Counted from the first letter of the stretch, positions 15,612 to 24,075 are shown. The stretch: 37,244 nucleotides of DNA from Burkholderiales bacterium RIFCSPLOWO2_12_FULL_61_40 (GCA_001770935.1 MESI01000099.1:1-37244), one strand, 5' to 3'. Made by a program: numbers and translations. The notes: generated by a model not told the origin, from the sequence alone.

Positions 15612-16400
15612 ATGACCACCACCCCTTCCGACGCCCTCCCCACTCTGGACGACGCCCCCAAGCCCTTCATGCGCACCATCAAGAGCTTTGTCAAACGCGC
15701 CGGGCGCACCACCACCGGCCAGGCCAAGGCGTTTGAAGACCTGGGGCCCCGGTTTTTGCTGCCCTACCGTGCATCCGCTATTGATTTGGTAGCTGTCTAC
15801 GCAGATTCCACGGGGGCTAGCGCCACAAATGATGCTCAAACCATGGCCCAACCCGCCGCCCCGGTGGTGCTGGAAATCGGCTTTGGCATGGGCGAAGCCA
15901 CCGCAAAGATTGCCACCACCCTGCCCGACACCCACTTTTTATGCTGCGAAGTGCACGAGCCCGGCGTGGGCGCGCTACTCAAGCGCATTGGCGAAAACAA
16001 CATCACCAACATCCGCATCTGCGCCCACGACGCGGTGGAGGTCATCGACCACATGCTGCCCCGGCAAAGCCTGGACGGCGTGCACATTTTCTTCCCCGAC
16101 CCCTGGCACAAAACCAAGCACAACAAGCGCCGCCTGATCCAGTCGCCGCTGGTGGCCAAGCTGGCCGCGCGCCTCAAGGTCGGCGGCTACCTGCACTGCG
16201 CCACCGACTGGGAGCCCTACGCCCAGCAGATTCTGGAAGTGCTGAGCGCCGAGCCCCTGCTCAAAAACCGCGCGCTGGCAACCCACCCCGAGCTGGCCGG
16301 TTACGCCCCCAAACCGCACTACCGGCCGCTCACCAAGTTCGAAAACCGGGGCATCAAGCTGGGCCACGGGGTCTGGGATGTGGTGTTTGAACGGATATAG
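15612..16400 (+). CDS. trmB: tRNA (guanine(46)-N7)-methyltransferase with an in-frame repeat insertion
   Basis: TrmB puts N7-methylguanosine at tRNA position 46 using S-adenosylmethionine. The 262-residue product shows the family motifs: [11 protein letters not shown] (SAM loop), [27 protein letters not shown] (substrate and catalytic region), TDWEPYA and [16 protein letters not shown]. Between FLLPYR and the SAM loop is an extended segment (about residues 53-77), encoded by a copy of the dispersed repeat at 15777-15824. It follows gluQ by 13 bases, making a small tRNA-modification cluster with the pseudouridine synthase downstream. No strong ribosome-binding site; a TACAAT hexamer lies 27 bases before the start. 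Confidence 0.9.
   Translation: MTTTPSDALPTLDDAPKPFMRTIKSFVKRAGRTTTGQAKAFEDLGPRFLLPYRASAIDLVAVYADSTGASATNDAQTMAQPAAPVVLEIGFGMGEATAKIATTLPDTHFLCCEVHEPGVGALLKRIGENNITNIRICAHDAVEVIDHMLPRQSLDGVHIFFPDPWHKTKHNKRRLIQSPLVAKLAARLKVGGYLHCATDWEPYAQQILEVLSAEPLLKNRALATHPELAGYAPKPHYRPLTKFENRGIKLGHGVWDVVFERI
15777..15824 (+). repeat. Dispersed repeat copy inside trmB
   Basis: This copy reads GCTATTGATTTGGTAGCTG, then TCTACGCAGATTCC and ACGGGGGCTAG. It matches the reverse complement of 17480-17530 at most positions, including the exact TTCCACGGGGGCTAG block. It is translated within TrmB ahead of the SAM-binding motif. Confidence 0.85.
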
Positions 16401-16428
16401 GGTGGCCACAGCGCTTCTTTCTACGTGC

Positions 16429-16518
16429 GGGCTGGGTGGCAGCGGGTTTTGCTCCGTGTCCCCCGCCCGCTGCGCGGGCTCCTCCTTAACCTGCGCAAAA
16501 CCCGCTGCCACCCAGCCC
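16429..16518. repeat. Long palindromic element: 24-bp perfect inverted repeat with nested hairpin
   Basis: 16429-16452 and 16495-16518 are perfect 24-bp inverted copies (arm starts GGGCTGGGTGGC and ends GGTTTTGC). The 42-bp loop holds a second stem, GCCCGC...GCGGGC. Outside, ACAGCGC and GCGCTGT flank the structure. It lies in the 155-bp gap between trmB and the pseudouridine synthase. It resembles a REP or miniature inverted-repeat element; it has no T-run and so is not a standard terminator. Confidence 0.85.
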
Positions 16519-16555
16519 TTGCGCTGTCGCTCTGGTTCTGCCCCTTACGCTTTCC

Positions 16556-17488
16556 GTGGCGCTACACCGGCCTAACCCGCCGCCTGGCCGCAACGGGGTG
16601 GGTGCCAGTTGCGTGGTGCTACCCACCGGGCCGTGGGCCACGGTGGCCGAGTTTTTGTTCCAGCGCTTCCCCGGCGTACCGGCGTCGGTCTGGCTGCAAC
16701 GCATGGAAAGCGGCGATGTGGTCGACGACCAGGGGCAGCCGGTCACTGCGCACTGCGCCTACACCCCCAAGCGCCGCCTGTACTACTTTCGCGCCGTGGA
16801 GGCCGAGCCACGCATCCCGTTTGAGGCTGAGGTCCTGTGGCAGGACGAGCACCTGCTGGTGGTCGACAAACCCCATTTCCTGCCGGTGCTGCCCTCTGGC
16901 AAATACCTGCAGGAAACCGTGCTGGTGCGCCTGAAGAACCAGTTGGGGCTGGAGGCGCTGTCCCCCATCCACCGCATTGACCGCGACACGGCGGGGCTGG
17001 TGCTGTTTTCCGTCCAGAGCGCCACCCGCAATGCCTACCAGGCCTTGTTTCGAGAGCGCACGGTGCACAAGACCTACCATGCCATCGCCCGCTGGAACCC
17101 CGACCTGCCCTGGCCCCTGCAAAGGGCAAGCCGCATCGCCCCGGCGGCCCACTTCATGCAGCAAGAGGAGGTGGACGGCGCGCCCAACACCCTCACCCAC
17201 CTGGCGCCGCTGGAAGTGCTGGGCCGCTGGGCCCGCTACGAACTCAGGCCCGTCACCGGCCACCGCCACCAGTTGCGGGTGCACATGGCGGCCCTGGGCC
17301 TGCCGCTGTTGGGGGACGGCATCTACCCCACGCTGACGCCCGAGGGGCAAACGGATTACGCCCGGCCCCTGCAATTGCTGGCCCAATCGATTGAATTTAT
17401 TGATCCCCTGAGCGGGGTGGTCCGGAAGTTCGAAAGCCGGCGGACCTTGCGCAATTTGACCGACATTGGGAACTATTTAGGCCTCTAG
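16556..17488 (+). CDS. RluA-family pseudouridine synthase
   Basis: The 310-residue product carries the RluA signature HRIDRDTAGLVLF, with catalytic aspartate D142, preceded by VLWQDEHLLVVDKPHFLPVLPSG and followed by RTVHKTYHAI and GHRHQLRVHMAALGLPLLGD. It isomerises uridine to pseudouridine in rRNA or tRNA; the target site cannot be told from sequence. Start choice is uncertain: GTG at 16556 lies just after a large palindrome, and GTG at 16598 (before GASCVVLPTGPW) fits the family N-terminus better. The stop codon lies inside a dispersed repeat copy, so the present C-terminus was probably set by that insertion. Confidence 0.85.
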   Translation: MALHRPNPPPGRNGVGASCVVLPTGPWATVAEFLFQRFPGVPASVWLQRMESGDVVDDQGQPVTAHCAYTPKRRLYYFRAVEAEPRIPFEAEVLWQDEHLLVVDKPHFLPVLPSGKYLQETVLVRLKNQLGLEALSPIHRIDRDTAGLVLFSVQSATRNAYQALFRERTVHKTYHAIARWNPDLPWPLQRASRIAPAAHFMQQEEVDGAPNTLTHLAPLEVLGRWARYELRPVTGHRHQLRVHMAALGLPLLGDGIYPTLTPEGQTDYARPLQLLAQSIEFIDPLSGVVRKFESRRTLRNLTDIGNYLGL

Positions 17489-17530
17489 CCCCCGTGGAAT
17501 ATGCGTAAGCAGCTACTAATTCAATAGCAA
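17480..17530 (-). repeat. Dispersed repeat copy ending the pseudouridine synthase gene
   Basis: On the minus strand it reads TTGCTATTGAATTAGTAGCT, then GCTTACGCATATTCCACGG and GGGCTAGAGGCC. It is the best-preserved copy here and shares the CCACGGGGGCTAG block with the trmB copy. The TAG stop of the preceding gene (17486-17488) falls inside it. Confidence 0.85.
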
Positions 17531-17614
17531 TTCCCAGAACCTGGCACCGCCCTGCCTTCCCGGAGACGCGCTGACGAGGCCCGCTGGGCACCCGGTTGCG
17601 CCCCCCAATGTTTC

Positions 17615-17620
17615 TACAAT
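17615..17620 (+). promoter_or_regulatory. Putative -10 element giving a leaderless dnaG mRNA
   Basis: TACAAT ends seven bases before the dnaG ATG (17628), with only CGCCCCC between and no Shine-Dalgarno sequence. Transcription from this hexamer would begin at or next to the start codon. No good -35 was found at the usual spacing. Confidence 0.4.
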
Positions 17621-17627
17621 CGCCCCC

Positions 17628-19733
17628 ATGGCCATCCCCCAATCGTTCATCCAGGAACTGAGCTCCCGCGCTGACGTGGTGGAGATCGTGGGCCGCTACG
17701 TGCAGCTCAAAAAGGCCGGCGCCAACTTCATGGGCCTGTGCCCCTTCCACGGGGAAAAATCGCCCTCCTTCACCGTCAGCCCCACCAAACAGTTCTACCA
17801 CTGCTTTGGCTGCGGCAAAAACGGCAATGCCATTGGCTTTTTGATGGACCACGCCGGCATGACCTTTATCGAGGCCGTGAAAGACCTGGCCCAGCAGTAC
17901 GGCATGCAGGTACCCGAGGACGATGCGTCCCCCCAGGACCGCGCCCGTGCCCAGGAACAGCGGGAAAAGCAGAACACCCTGACCAGCGTGCTGGAAAAAG
18001 CCGGAGACGCCTTTCGCCACCACCTCAAAGCCTCGCCCCGTGCGGTGGCCTATTTCAAGGGGCGCGGCCTGTCCGGCAAAGTGGCCAAACAGTTCGGCCT
18101 GGGCTACGCCCCTGAAGGCTGGCGCAACCTGGCCAGCGTCTTCCCCCACTACGACGACCCGCTGCTGGTTGAAAGCGGCCTGGTGATTTCGAATATTGCC
18201 CCCAGCCCTGGCTCCGCCAGCCCCCCCGAGGGGGTGCAGTCGCCCTTGGGGCGGCCCGGCGAGCGACTGGCGGAGGAAGGCGGCACCGAAGAAAAGCGCT
18301 ACGACCGTTTCCGCGACCGGGTCATGTTCCCCATCCGCAACATCAAGGGCGAGTGCATCGGTTTTGGCGGGCGGGTGCTGGGCGACGACAAACCCAAATA
18401 CCTCAACTCCCCCGAGACCCCGGTGTTCAGCAAAGGGCGCGAACTCTACGGCCTGTTCGAGGCGCGCAACGCCCTGCGCGAACACGGCTATGTGCTGGTC
18501 ACCGAGGGTTATATGGACGTGGTGGCGCTGGCGCAACTGGGCTTTCCCAATGCCGTGGCCACCCTGGGCACGGCCTGCACCGCCGACCATGTGCACAAGC
18601 TGTTTCGCTTCACGGACTCGGTGGTGTTCAGTTTTGACGGCGACAGCGCCGGTCGGCGCGCCGCGCGCAAGGCGCTGGATGCCGCCCTGCCCTATGCGAC
18701 GGATGTGCGCAGCATCAAATTCCTGTTCCTGCCCCAGGAACACGACCCCGACAGCTTTATCCGCGCCAACGGCCAGGACGCCTTTGCCCGCTATGTGAGC
18801 GAGGCCACCCCCCTGAGCCGCTTCCTGGTGGAGGCAGCGCACGAAGGCTGCGATCTCAACACCGCCGAGGGCCGCGCCCACATGTCCAGCAATGCCAAGC
18901 CGCTGTGGAGCCTGCTGCCCGAGGGGGCGCTCAAGCTGCAGTTGCTCGGTGAGATCGCCACGCAGGTGCAACTGCCCAGCCAGGAACTGGGCGCCTTGTG
19001 GGCCAATAACGGTGCCAAAGCCCAGTCCCACGCACCTTCATCCTCCGCCGCGCGGCATGGCGATTGGCACCCCGACGACTACGAGGAAGAGCAACAGCAG
19101 CACCACGACGCCGACACCTGGAGCCACCCTCTTGACGGTGAAAACCCGGACAGCTGGAAGGGCAAACGCAAATGGGAAGGCAAGGGAAATTGGGAAGGCA
19201 AAAGCAAGTGGGAAGGCAAAGGGAAATGGGAGGGCAAAGGAAAATGGGACAGCAAACGCCCCAGCCGCCCGCCTCTGCGCGGCCCCCTGGCCAGCCGCGC
19301 CGACCATGCCACCCGCATCCTGCTGGGCCACAGCGATTTGTGGGAAACCCTGTCCAACGAAGACCACCACCTGCTGTGTGAATTGCCGGCACCCCACGGC
19401 CCCCTGCTGGCTTGGCTGGAAGCACAGTTGCACGAGCATGGCCCCTTGCCGTGGGGCGCGCTCAAAGAGGCGCTGCCCGGCCACGCCGAAGAGCCACAGG
19501 CCCTGCGGCTGATGGCCGACGCACCCGTGCCCCCCCAACCCTCCAGCGAATCGGCCCCTGAGTTGCGCGATTTGCTCAACCGCATGCTGCTGGAGCAGAT
19601 TGAGAGACTGAAAGACCAGGCCATTGCCACCGCCGCCAGCGATCCCACCGCCCTGGCCCGCTACCGGGAGCTGGATGCACGCTGGCGCCAACTCAAGCAA
19701 GCCATCGCATTGGCCCAGCCTGAGGGTTTGTGA
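17628..19733 (+). CDS. dnaG: DNA primase with inserted repeat element and Trp-Gly-Lys linker
   Basis: DnaG makes RNA primers at the replication fork. The 701-residue product has the N-terminal CHC2 zinc domain (C38-x2-H41 in CPFHGEK, then HCFGCG), the RNA polymerase core with YDRFRDRVMFPI, and the TOPRIM region VTEGYMDVVAL and SFDGDSAGRRA, ending in a DnaB-binding C-terminal domain. Two oddities: residues about 190-221 are an insertion encoded by a GC-rich palindromic element at 18212-18275, splitting the usual link before the RYDRFRDRV block. Residues 510-545 are six Trp-led hexapeptides of the type WEGKGK in the linker before the DnaB-binding domain. It precedes rpoD, as in the classical macromolecular-synthesis arrangement. 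Confidence 0.93.
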   Translation: MAIPQSFIQELSSRADVVEIVGRYVQLKKAGANFMGLCPFHGEKSPSFTVSPTKQFYHCFGCGKNGNAIGFLMDHAGMTFIEAVKDLAQQYGMQVPEDDASPQDRARAQEQREKQNTLTSVLEKAGDAFRHHLKASPRAVAYFKGRGLSGKVAKQFGLGYAPEGWRNLASVFPHYDDPLLVESGLVISNIAPSPGSASPPEGVQSPLGRPGERLAEEGGTEEKRYDRFRDRVMFPIRNIKGECIGFGGRVLGDDKPKYLNSPETPVFSKGRELYGLFEARNALREHGYVLVTEGYMDVVALAQLGFPNAVATLGTACTADHVHKLFRFTDSVVFSFDGDSAGRRAARKALDAALPYATDVRSIKFLFLPQEHDPDSFIRANGQDAFARYVSEATPLSRFLVEAAHEGCDLNTAEGRAHMSSNAKPLWSLLPEGALKLQLLGEIATQVQLPSQELGALWANNGAKAQSHAPSSSAARHGDWHPDDYEEEQQQHHDADTWSHPLDGENPDSWKGKRKWEGKGNWEGKSKWEGKGKWEGKGKWDSKRPSRPPLRGPLASRADHATRILLGHSDLWETLSNEDHHLLCELPAPHGPLLAWLEAQLHEHGPLPWGALKEALPGHAEEPQALRLMADAPVPPQPSSESAPELRDLLNRMLLEQIERLKDQAIATAASDPTALARYRELDARWRQLKQAIALAQPEGL
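18212..18275. repeat. GC-rich palindromic element inserted in frame in dnaG
   Basis: CTCCGCCAG (18212-18220) and CTGGCGGAG (18267-18275) are perfect inverted arms enclosing nested palindromes CCCCCGAGGGGG and CGCCCTTGGGGCG. This looks like a REP-type element of a kind usually found between genes in Comamonadaceae. Here it is read through as protein, adding about 30 residues to DnaG. Confidence 0.75.
19155..19262 (+). repeat. Six imperfect 18-bp repeats in dnaG (WEGKGK-type hexapeptides)
   Basis: TGG codons recur at 19155, 19173, 19191, 19209, 19227 and 19245, exactly 18 bases apart, each followed by codons for Glu/Lys-Gly-Lys and two further, mostly basic, residues. The DNA units are close copies, so the array probably grew by slippage or unequal exchange. 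Confidence 0.9.
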
Positions 19734-19828
19734 GCTATTTCGGCCACGTAGGGCTCCCAGGGTTCTGCGGTACAATCCTCGGTTGATTCGGCAAGAGCGA
19801 CAGCAGCACCTCCGGGCCAGGCCACACG

Positions 19829-19917
19829 TTGACACAGTTCACACCAGGCCGCCTTACCGCAAGGACTGCATCCCAAATGTTCGCCCTCCCATCTTGCCTG
19901 TTGGGAACCTGGTTCCC
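19829..19917 (+). promoter_or_regulatory. rpoD leader region: possible promoter motif and palindrome
   Basis: The 285-bp gap between dnaG and rpoD holds no convincing gene. TTGACA occurs at 19829-19834 without a good -10 at the usual distance, and TACAAT at 19771-19776 without a good -35. At 19903-19917 GGGAACC-T-GGTTCCC is a perfect hyphenated palindrome that could be a protein site. Heat-shock and growth-phase control of rpoD is common in proteobacteria, but nothing here decides it. Confidence 0.3.
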
Positions 19918-20018
19918 TGCCCTGTTCACTGAACCCGTCGACCCTGCGACGCAGAGAACATTGGCCACGTTCATCCGTTTGCCCGCCTCGCCTCAAGTCC
20001 GATTAGAAAGCCAACACC

Positions 20019-22262
20019 GTGCCCGCATCCAAGCCACCCGTCGTCAAATCGAAAGCCCAACAACTGAAGGAAGCCGCGGACGCCCTTCTCAATGTCGGCG
20101 CAACCGCCAAGAAAAAGCCCGGACGCCCCCCCAAGGCCGCCAGCGCCGACGCAGGCACTGCAGCGCCCGCTGCCAGCACGGGCGCCAAGCGGGGTCGCAA
20201 GCCCAAGGCGGCTGCAGGCGCGGAGTCCTCCGGCGACGACATGGACATGTCGGACATTGAGTCCGATCTGGTCGGCGAACCCGAAGTCGTGGCAACGCCC
20301 GGCGAGAAGGTCAAACCTCTGCGCATGAAAATCAGCAAGGCCAAAGAACGCGCCTTGATGAAAGAATTCGGTCTGGACGAAACGGTGCTGTCCGAAGAAG
20401 ACATGGCCAAGCGCCGCGCACGCCTCAAAGCCCTGATCACCCTGGGCAAGACCCGCGGCTACCTGACGCACGGCGAAATTTCCGACCACTTGCCCGACAA
20501 GCTGGTCGATGCCGAAACGCTGGAAGTCGTGATTTCCATGTTGAACGACATGGGCGTGGCGGTGTACGAGCAAACCCCCGACGCCGAGACCCTGTTGCTC
20601 AACAACAACGTCTCTACCGCAGCCACTGCCGAAGAAGCCGAGGAAGAAGCCGAAGCTGCCTTGTCCACTGTGGACAGCGAATTTGGCCGCACCACCGACC
20701 CCGTGCGCATGTACATGCGCGAAATGGGCACGGTCGAGCTGCTGACCCGCGAAGGCGAAATTGAAATTGCCAAGCGCATTGAAGGCGGTTTGATGGCCAT
20801 GATGGAGGCTATCTCGGCCTCCCCCGCCACCATTGCCGAAATTTTGCGCCTGGGCGAAGACATCCGTGAAGGCAAGGTCGTCATCACCACCATCGTGGAC
20901 GGCTTCTCCAACCCCAACGAGGCCGACGACTATGTGGCCGAGGAAGACTTTGACGAGTTCGACGCCGCCGACGACGACGACGGCAAGGGCGGCTCCAAGG
21001 CACTGACCAAGAAGCTGGAAGAGCTCAAGCGCGAAGCCCTGAGCCGCTTCGACAAGCTGCGTGAGCACTTTGAAAAAATCCACAAGATTTACGAAAAAGA
21101 AGGCTACGGCACGCCCAACTACCTCAAGACGCAAAAGCTGCTGAGCGAAGAGCTGATGTCCATCCGCTTCACGGCCAAGGCCATTGAAAAGCTGTGCGAC
21201 ATGGTGCGCGCCCAGGTGGACGACATCCGCAAGAAAGAACGCGAACTGCGCCGCATCATTGTGGACAAGTGCGGCTATTCGCAGGAAAACTTCATTGCCG
21301 ATTTCAGCGGTCGCGACAAGATGGGCAACAAGGTGGCCAGCCAGTTGCTGAACCTGAAATGGATCGAAAAGCAGGCTGCCGCCGGCAAGCCCTGGAGCGC
21401 GGTCATGGCGCGCAACATTCCGCCTGTGCAAGACCTGCAGCAAAAACTGGCTGACCTGCAAGCCAAAGTGGTCGTTCCACTGGACCAGCTCAAAGACATC
21501 AACAAGCGCATGAACGAAGGCGAGTCGTCTTCCCGTGCCGCCAAGAAGGAAATGATTGAGGCGAATTTGCGCCTGGTGATTTCCATCGCCAAGAAATACA
21601 CCAACCGTGGCCTGCAGTTCCTGGACCTGATCCAGGAAGGCAATATCGGCCTGATGAAGGCAGTGGACAAGTTCGAATACCGCCGCGGCTACAAGTTCTC
21701 CACCTATGCCACCTGGTGGATTCGCCAGGCCATCACCCGCTCGATTGCGGACCAGGCGCGCACCATCCGTATTCCGGTGCACATGATCGAAACCATCAAC
21801 AAGATGAACCGCATCAGCCGCCAGCACCTGCAGGAGTTTGGTTTCGAGCCCGATGCATCCGTGTTGGCCGAGCGCATGGAGATCCCGGAAGACAAGATCC
21901 GCAAGATCATGAAGATCGCCAAGGAGCCTATCTCCATGGAAACCCCGATTGGCGACGACGACGACAGCCACCTGGGCGACTTCATCGAAGACGGCGCCAA
22001 CACTGCGCCCATGGACGCCGCCATGCAAGCCGGCCTGCGCGATGTGGTCAAGGACATTCTGGACAGCCTCACCCCGCGCGAAGCCAAGGTGCTGCGCATG
22101 CGTTTCGGTATCGAGATGACCAGCGACCACACCCTGGAAGAAGTGGGCAAGCAGTTTGACGTGACCCGCGAGCGCATTCGCCAGATCGAAGCCAAGGCGC
22201 TGCGCAAGCTCAAGCACCCCTCGCGCTCGGACAAGCTGCGCAGCTTCACCGACACGCTTTGA
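20019..22262 (+). CDS. rpoD: RNA polymerase sigma factor RpoD (sigma-70)
   Basis: The housekeeping sigma factor directs RNA polymerase to promoters. The 747-residue product has a Lys/Ala/Pro-rich N-terminal extension (1-75), region 1.1, [29 protein letters not shown] (1.2), an acidic non-conserved region, [60 protein letters not shown] (2.1-2.4), [12 protein letters not shown] (3.0) and [20 protein letters not shown] (4.2). The GTG start has a weak ribosome-binding site and gives the usual short PAxKPP-type start. Its stop overlaps the aroE start (TGATG). Confidence 0.96.
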   Translation: MPASKPPVVKSKAQQLKEAADALLNVGATAKKKPGRPPKAASADAGTAAPAASTGAKRGRKPKAAAGAESSGDDMDMSDIESDLVGEPEVVATPGEKVKPLRMKISKAKERALMKEFGLDETVLSEEDMAKRRARLKALITLGKTRGYLTHGEISDHLPDKLVDAETLEVVISMLNDMGVAVYEQTPDAETLLLNNNVSTAATAEEAEEEAEAALSTVDSEFGRTTDPVRMYMREMGTVELLTREGEIEIAKRIEGGLMAMMEAISASPATIAEILRLGEDIREGKVVITTIVDGFSNPNEADDYVAEEDFDEFDAADDDDGKGGSKALTKKLEELKREALSRFDKLREHFEKIHKIYEKEGYGTPNYLKTQKLLSEELMSIRFTAKAIEKLCDMVRAQVDDIRKKERELRRIIVDKCGYSQENFIADFSGRDKMGNKVASQLLNLKWIEKQAAAGKPWSAVMARNIPPVQDLQQKLADLQAKVVVPLDQLKDINKRMNEGESSSRAAKKEMIEANLRLVISIAKKYTNRGLQFLDLIQEGNIGLMKAVDKFEYRRGYKFSTYATWWIRQAITRSIADQARTIRIPVHMIETINKMNRISRQHLQEFGFEPDASVLAERMEIPEDKIRKIMKIAKEPISMETPIGDDDDSHLGDFIEDGANTAPMDAAMQAGLRDVVKDILDSLTPREAKVLRMRFGIEMTSDHTLEEVGKQFDVTRERIRQIEAKALRKLKHPSRSDKLRSFTDTL

Positions 22263-23089
22263 TGTACAAACTCGCCGGCGTCATGGGCTGGCCTGTGGCG
22301 CACTCACGCTCACCCACCCTGCACAACCACTGGATTGCACAGTACGGCCTGCAAGGCGCCTATGTGCTGCTGCCCGTGCAGCCCGAAAAACTGGAAACTG
22401 CCCTGCGCGGCCTGCCTGCGCTGGGCTTTGCGGGTTGCAACCTGACCATCCCCCACAAAGTGGCTGCCATGTCCCTGGTAGACCGCGTGGACCCGTTGGC
22501 CACCCGTATCGGTGCGATCAACACCATCGTGGTAGAGACCGACGGCTCCCTCACAGGGCTCAATACCGACGGCTATGGCTATATTCAGAGCTTGCTGGAC
22601 GCACAGCCCAGTTGGCGTGCCGATGCGGGCCCAGTTGCCGTGGTCGGCGCAGGTGGCGCCGCGCGCGCCGTGATTGCCAGCTTGATGGAGCGTGGAGCAA
22701 CTGAAATTCGGTTGACCAATCGCAGCTGGGCCAAGGCGCATGACATGGCACAGGAGTTTGGTTTGCCGGTTCGCGCGGTGCCCTGGGACGACCGGCACGA
22801 CGCGCTGGCTGGCGCCGCGCTGCTGGTCAACACCACCAACCAGGGCATGCACGGCCAACCCGCCCTGGATCTTTCGCTGGCACAACTCCCCACCGACGCA
22901 CTGGTGTCGGACGTGGTGTATGTACCGCTGGAAACGCCGCTATTGGCGGCTGCAAAATTGCGTGGCAATACCGTGGTCAACGGCCTGGGCATGCTGGTTA
23001 ACCAGGCACGCCCAGCTTTCGAGGCCTGGTTTGGTGTGCGCCCGGACATCAGCCCGGAGCTGCTCGCCAAAGTTCAAGCCACTTTTTGA
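22262..23089 (+). CDS. aroE: Shikimate dehydrogenase
   Basis: AroE reduces 3-dehydroshikimate to shikimate with NADPH in aromatic amino acid synthesis. The 275-residue product shows SRSPTLHN (substrate serines), NLTIPHKVAA with the catalytic lysine, GLNTDGYG with the paired aspartate, the NADPH loop VVGAGGAARAV and the NRS segment. The ATG at 22262 shares a base with the rpoD stop, which suggests translational coupling; a TTG one codon earlier is possible. The 3' end overlaps the convergent ComFB-like gene by 16 bases. Confidence 0.95.
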   Translation: MYKLAGVMGWPVAHSRSPTLHNHWIAQYGLQGAYVLLPVQPEKLETALRGLPALGFAGCNLTIPHKVAAMSLVDRVDPLATRIGAINTIVVETDGSLTGLNTDGYGYIQSLLDAQPSWRADAGPVAVVGAGGAARAVIASLMERGATEIRLTNRSWAKAHDMAQEFGLPVRAVPWDDRHDALAGAALLVNTTNQGMHGQPALDLSLAQLPTDALVSDVVYVPLETPLLAAAKLRGNTVVNGLGMLVNQARPAFEAWFGVRPDISPELLAKVQATF

Positions 23090-23367
23090 AACACCGATTT
23101 GTTGACGCGCTCCTGCACAAAACCGAACGCAAACTTCAACACCTCGTCCATGGACAGTTCAATGGCATGGCGCTCCTGTTCGGTCAGGTAAAACATCATG
23201 TCCACGTCGTGGCGCACATACCGCGCGGGCAAGCGGTTCAGCGCCACGCAGGCCACATCGGCAAGCATGTCCATCGTAAAGTCCGGGTACTCCGTCGCCC
23301 TGCGGGCTACATCTTCGAAGATGAGTCGTTCGTAGTAGTTGTGAACCTGCTCGAAATTAAATACCAT
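23074..23367 (-). CDS. ComFB-family small protein
   Basis: The 97-residue product, starting MVFNFEQVHNYYERLIFEDV, matches the late competence protein ComFB family, with the block YPDFTMDMLADVACVALNRLPARYVRHDVDMMFYLT. Family members have been reported to bind cyclic dinucleotides and affect competence or motility in other bacteria; the role here is unknown. The ATG at 23367 has GGAG seven bases upstream; a longer frame to 23496 would add a stretch without family similarity. It is convergent with aroE, overlapping it by 16 bases, and is not in an obvious operon. Confidence 0.75.
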   Translation of the reverse strand: MVFNFEQVHNYYERLIFEDVARRATEYPDFTMDMLADVACVALNRLPARYVRHDVDMMFYLTEQERHAIELSMDEVLKFAFGFVQERVNKSVFQKVA

Positions 23368-23517
23368 GTAATGCTCCAATGTGCCCTGCAAAATGGGCCC
23401 ACACGGCGCCACCTTAGCACCTCCTCCCCGGCCTGACAAGTAGCGGCCCGCGTTGGGAAACCAGGCCCTGGCGAATAGCGGAACAACGCCAGACATGCCT
23501 GCGATTGCGCTAAATCA

Positions 23518-23535
23518 GCTATGAAACTTGTAGCA
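23518..23535 (+). repeat. Weak partial copy of the dispersed repeat
   Basis: GCTATGAAACTTGTAGCA keeps the GCTA...TAGC core and the AT-rich centre of the family but lacks the GC-rich arm. It lies between the ComFB-like and HxlR-like genes. It could be a chance match. Confidence 0.4.
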
Positions 23536-23539
23536 GAGC

Positions 23540-23560
23540 CGAAACTGCGATATAGTTTCG
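23540..23560. promoter_or_regulatory. Inverted repeat, candidate operator for the HxlR-like regulator
   Basis: CGAAACT and AGTTTCG form a perfect 7-bp inverted repeat with a 7-bp spacer, 92 bases before the start of the HxlR-like gene. The spacer end plus right arm contains TATAGT, so it could overlap a -10 element. Confidence 0.4.
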
Positions 23561-23651
23561 CCTGGATTCACATGCTGTTTACCAAACCAATAGCAACTCC
23601 AATGACCGCACAGGCCATTGGCAATAAAAATCAATCGACGAGAGGTAGTTA

Positions 23652-23963
23652 ATGAGCTTGAAAGAATCAGTCGCCATTGGCCAATTGCTGGGTCTATTAG
23701 AGTCCAGGTATGCCATGCGGGTCTTGTGGGCCTTGCGCGATGGCCGTGGACAAACCTTCCGGTTGCTGCAAGACAGCGTAGGCGGAATCACCCCCAATAC
23801 CCTGAACACCCGTATCAAAGAACTCCGCGAAGCAGGCCTTCTGGTGCACGGTGACGAAGGTTATGCCGTCACCCCCATTGGCGGAGATTTGCTCAAGCGC
23901 CTGAATGACTTGCAAGCTTTTGCCGGAAAATGGGCCAGCAGCCAAGCCAAAAAGGCCAAATAG
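23652..23963 (+). CDS. HxlR-like winged helix-turn-helix protein
   Basis: The 103-residue product consists of a single winged helix: LLGLLESRYAMRVLWALRDG, TFRLLQDSVGGITPNTLNTRIKELREAGLLV and a wing GDEGYAVTPIGGDLL. This order fits the HxlR/PadR-like group of small dimeric regulators, although the usual N-terminal cysteine of HxlR is absent. GAGGT precedes the ATG. An inverted repeat upstream may be its own operator. A terminator follows at 24001, so it is probably a single-gene unit. The controlled genes are unknown. Confidence 0.8.
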   Translation: MSLKESVAIGQLLGLLESRYAMRVLWALRDGRGQTFRLLQDSVGGITPNTLNTRIKELREAGLLVHGDEGYAVTPIGGDLLKRLNDLQAFAGKWASSQAKKAK

Positions 23964-24000
23964 ATCCTTATTCGCGGCCACAGTCTGGCCTCCCCGCACA

Positions 24001-24027
24001 AAAGACAGGCGTTGCCTGTCTTTTTTC
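24001..24027 (+). terminator. Rho-independent terminator after the HxlR-like gene
   Basis: AAAGACAGGC (24001-24010) and GCCTGTCTTT (24014-24023) form a 10-bp stem with a GTT loop, followed by more T residues. It lies 38 bases after the stop codon. Confidence 0.9.
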
Positions 24028-24075
24028 GTCTGCGGCATAATTTAGGGTTTGCTGGACGCAGCGCAGGGTCAACGG

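Noticed and set aside
17397..19031. 544-residue open frame on the minus strand
   Set aside because: It mirrors dnaG and the end of the pseudouridine synthase gene.
19971..22217. 748-residue open frame on the minus strand
   Set aside because: It is the antisense mirror of rpoD, with His/Gly/Val-rich composition and no family motif.
23368..23496. N-terminal extension of the ComFB-like protein
   Set aside because: The extra residues show no similarity to the family, while ATG 23367 has a good ribosome-binding site.
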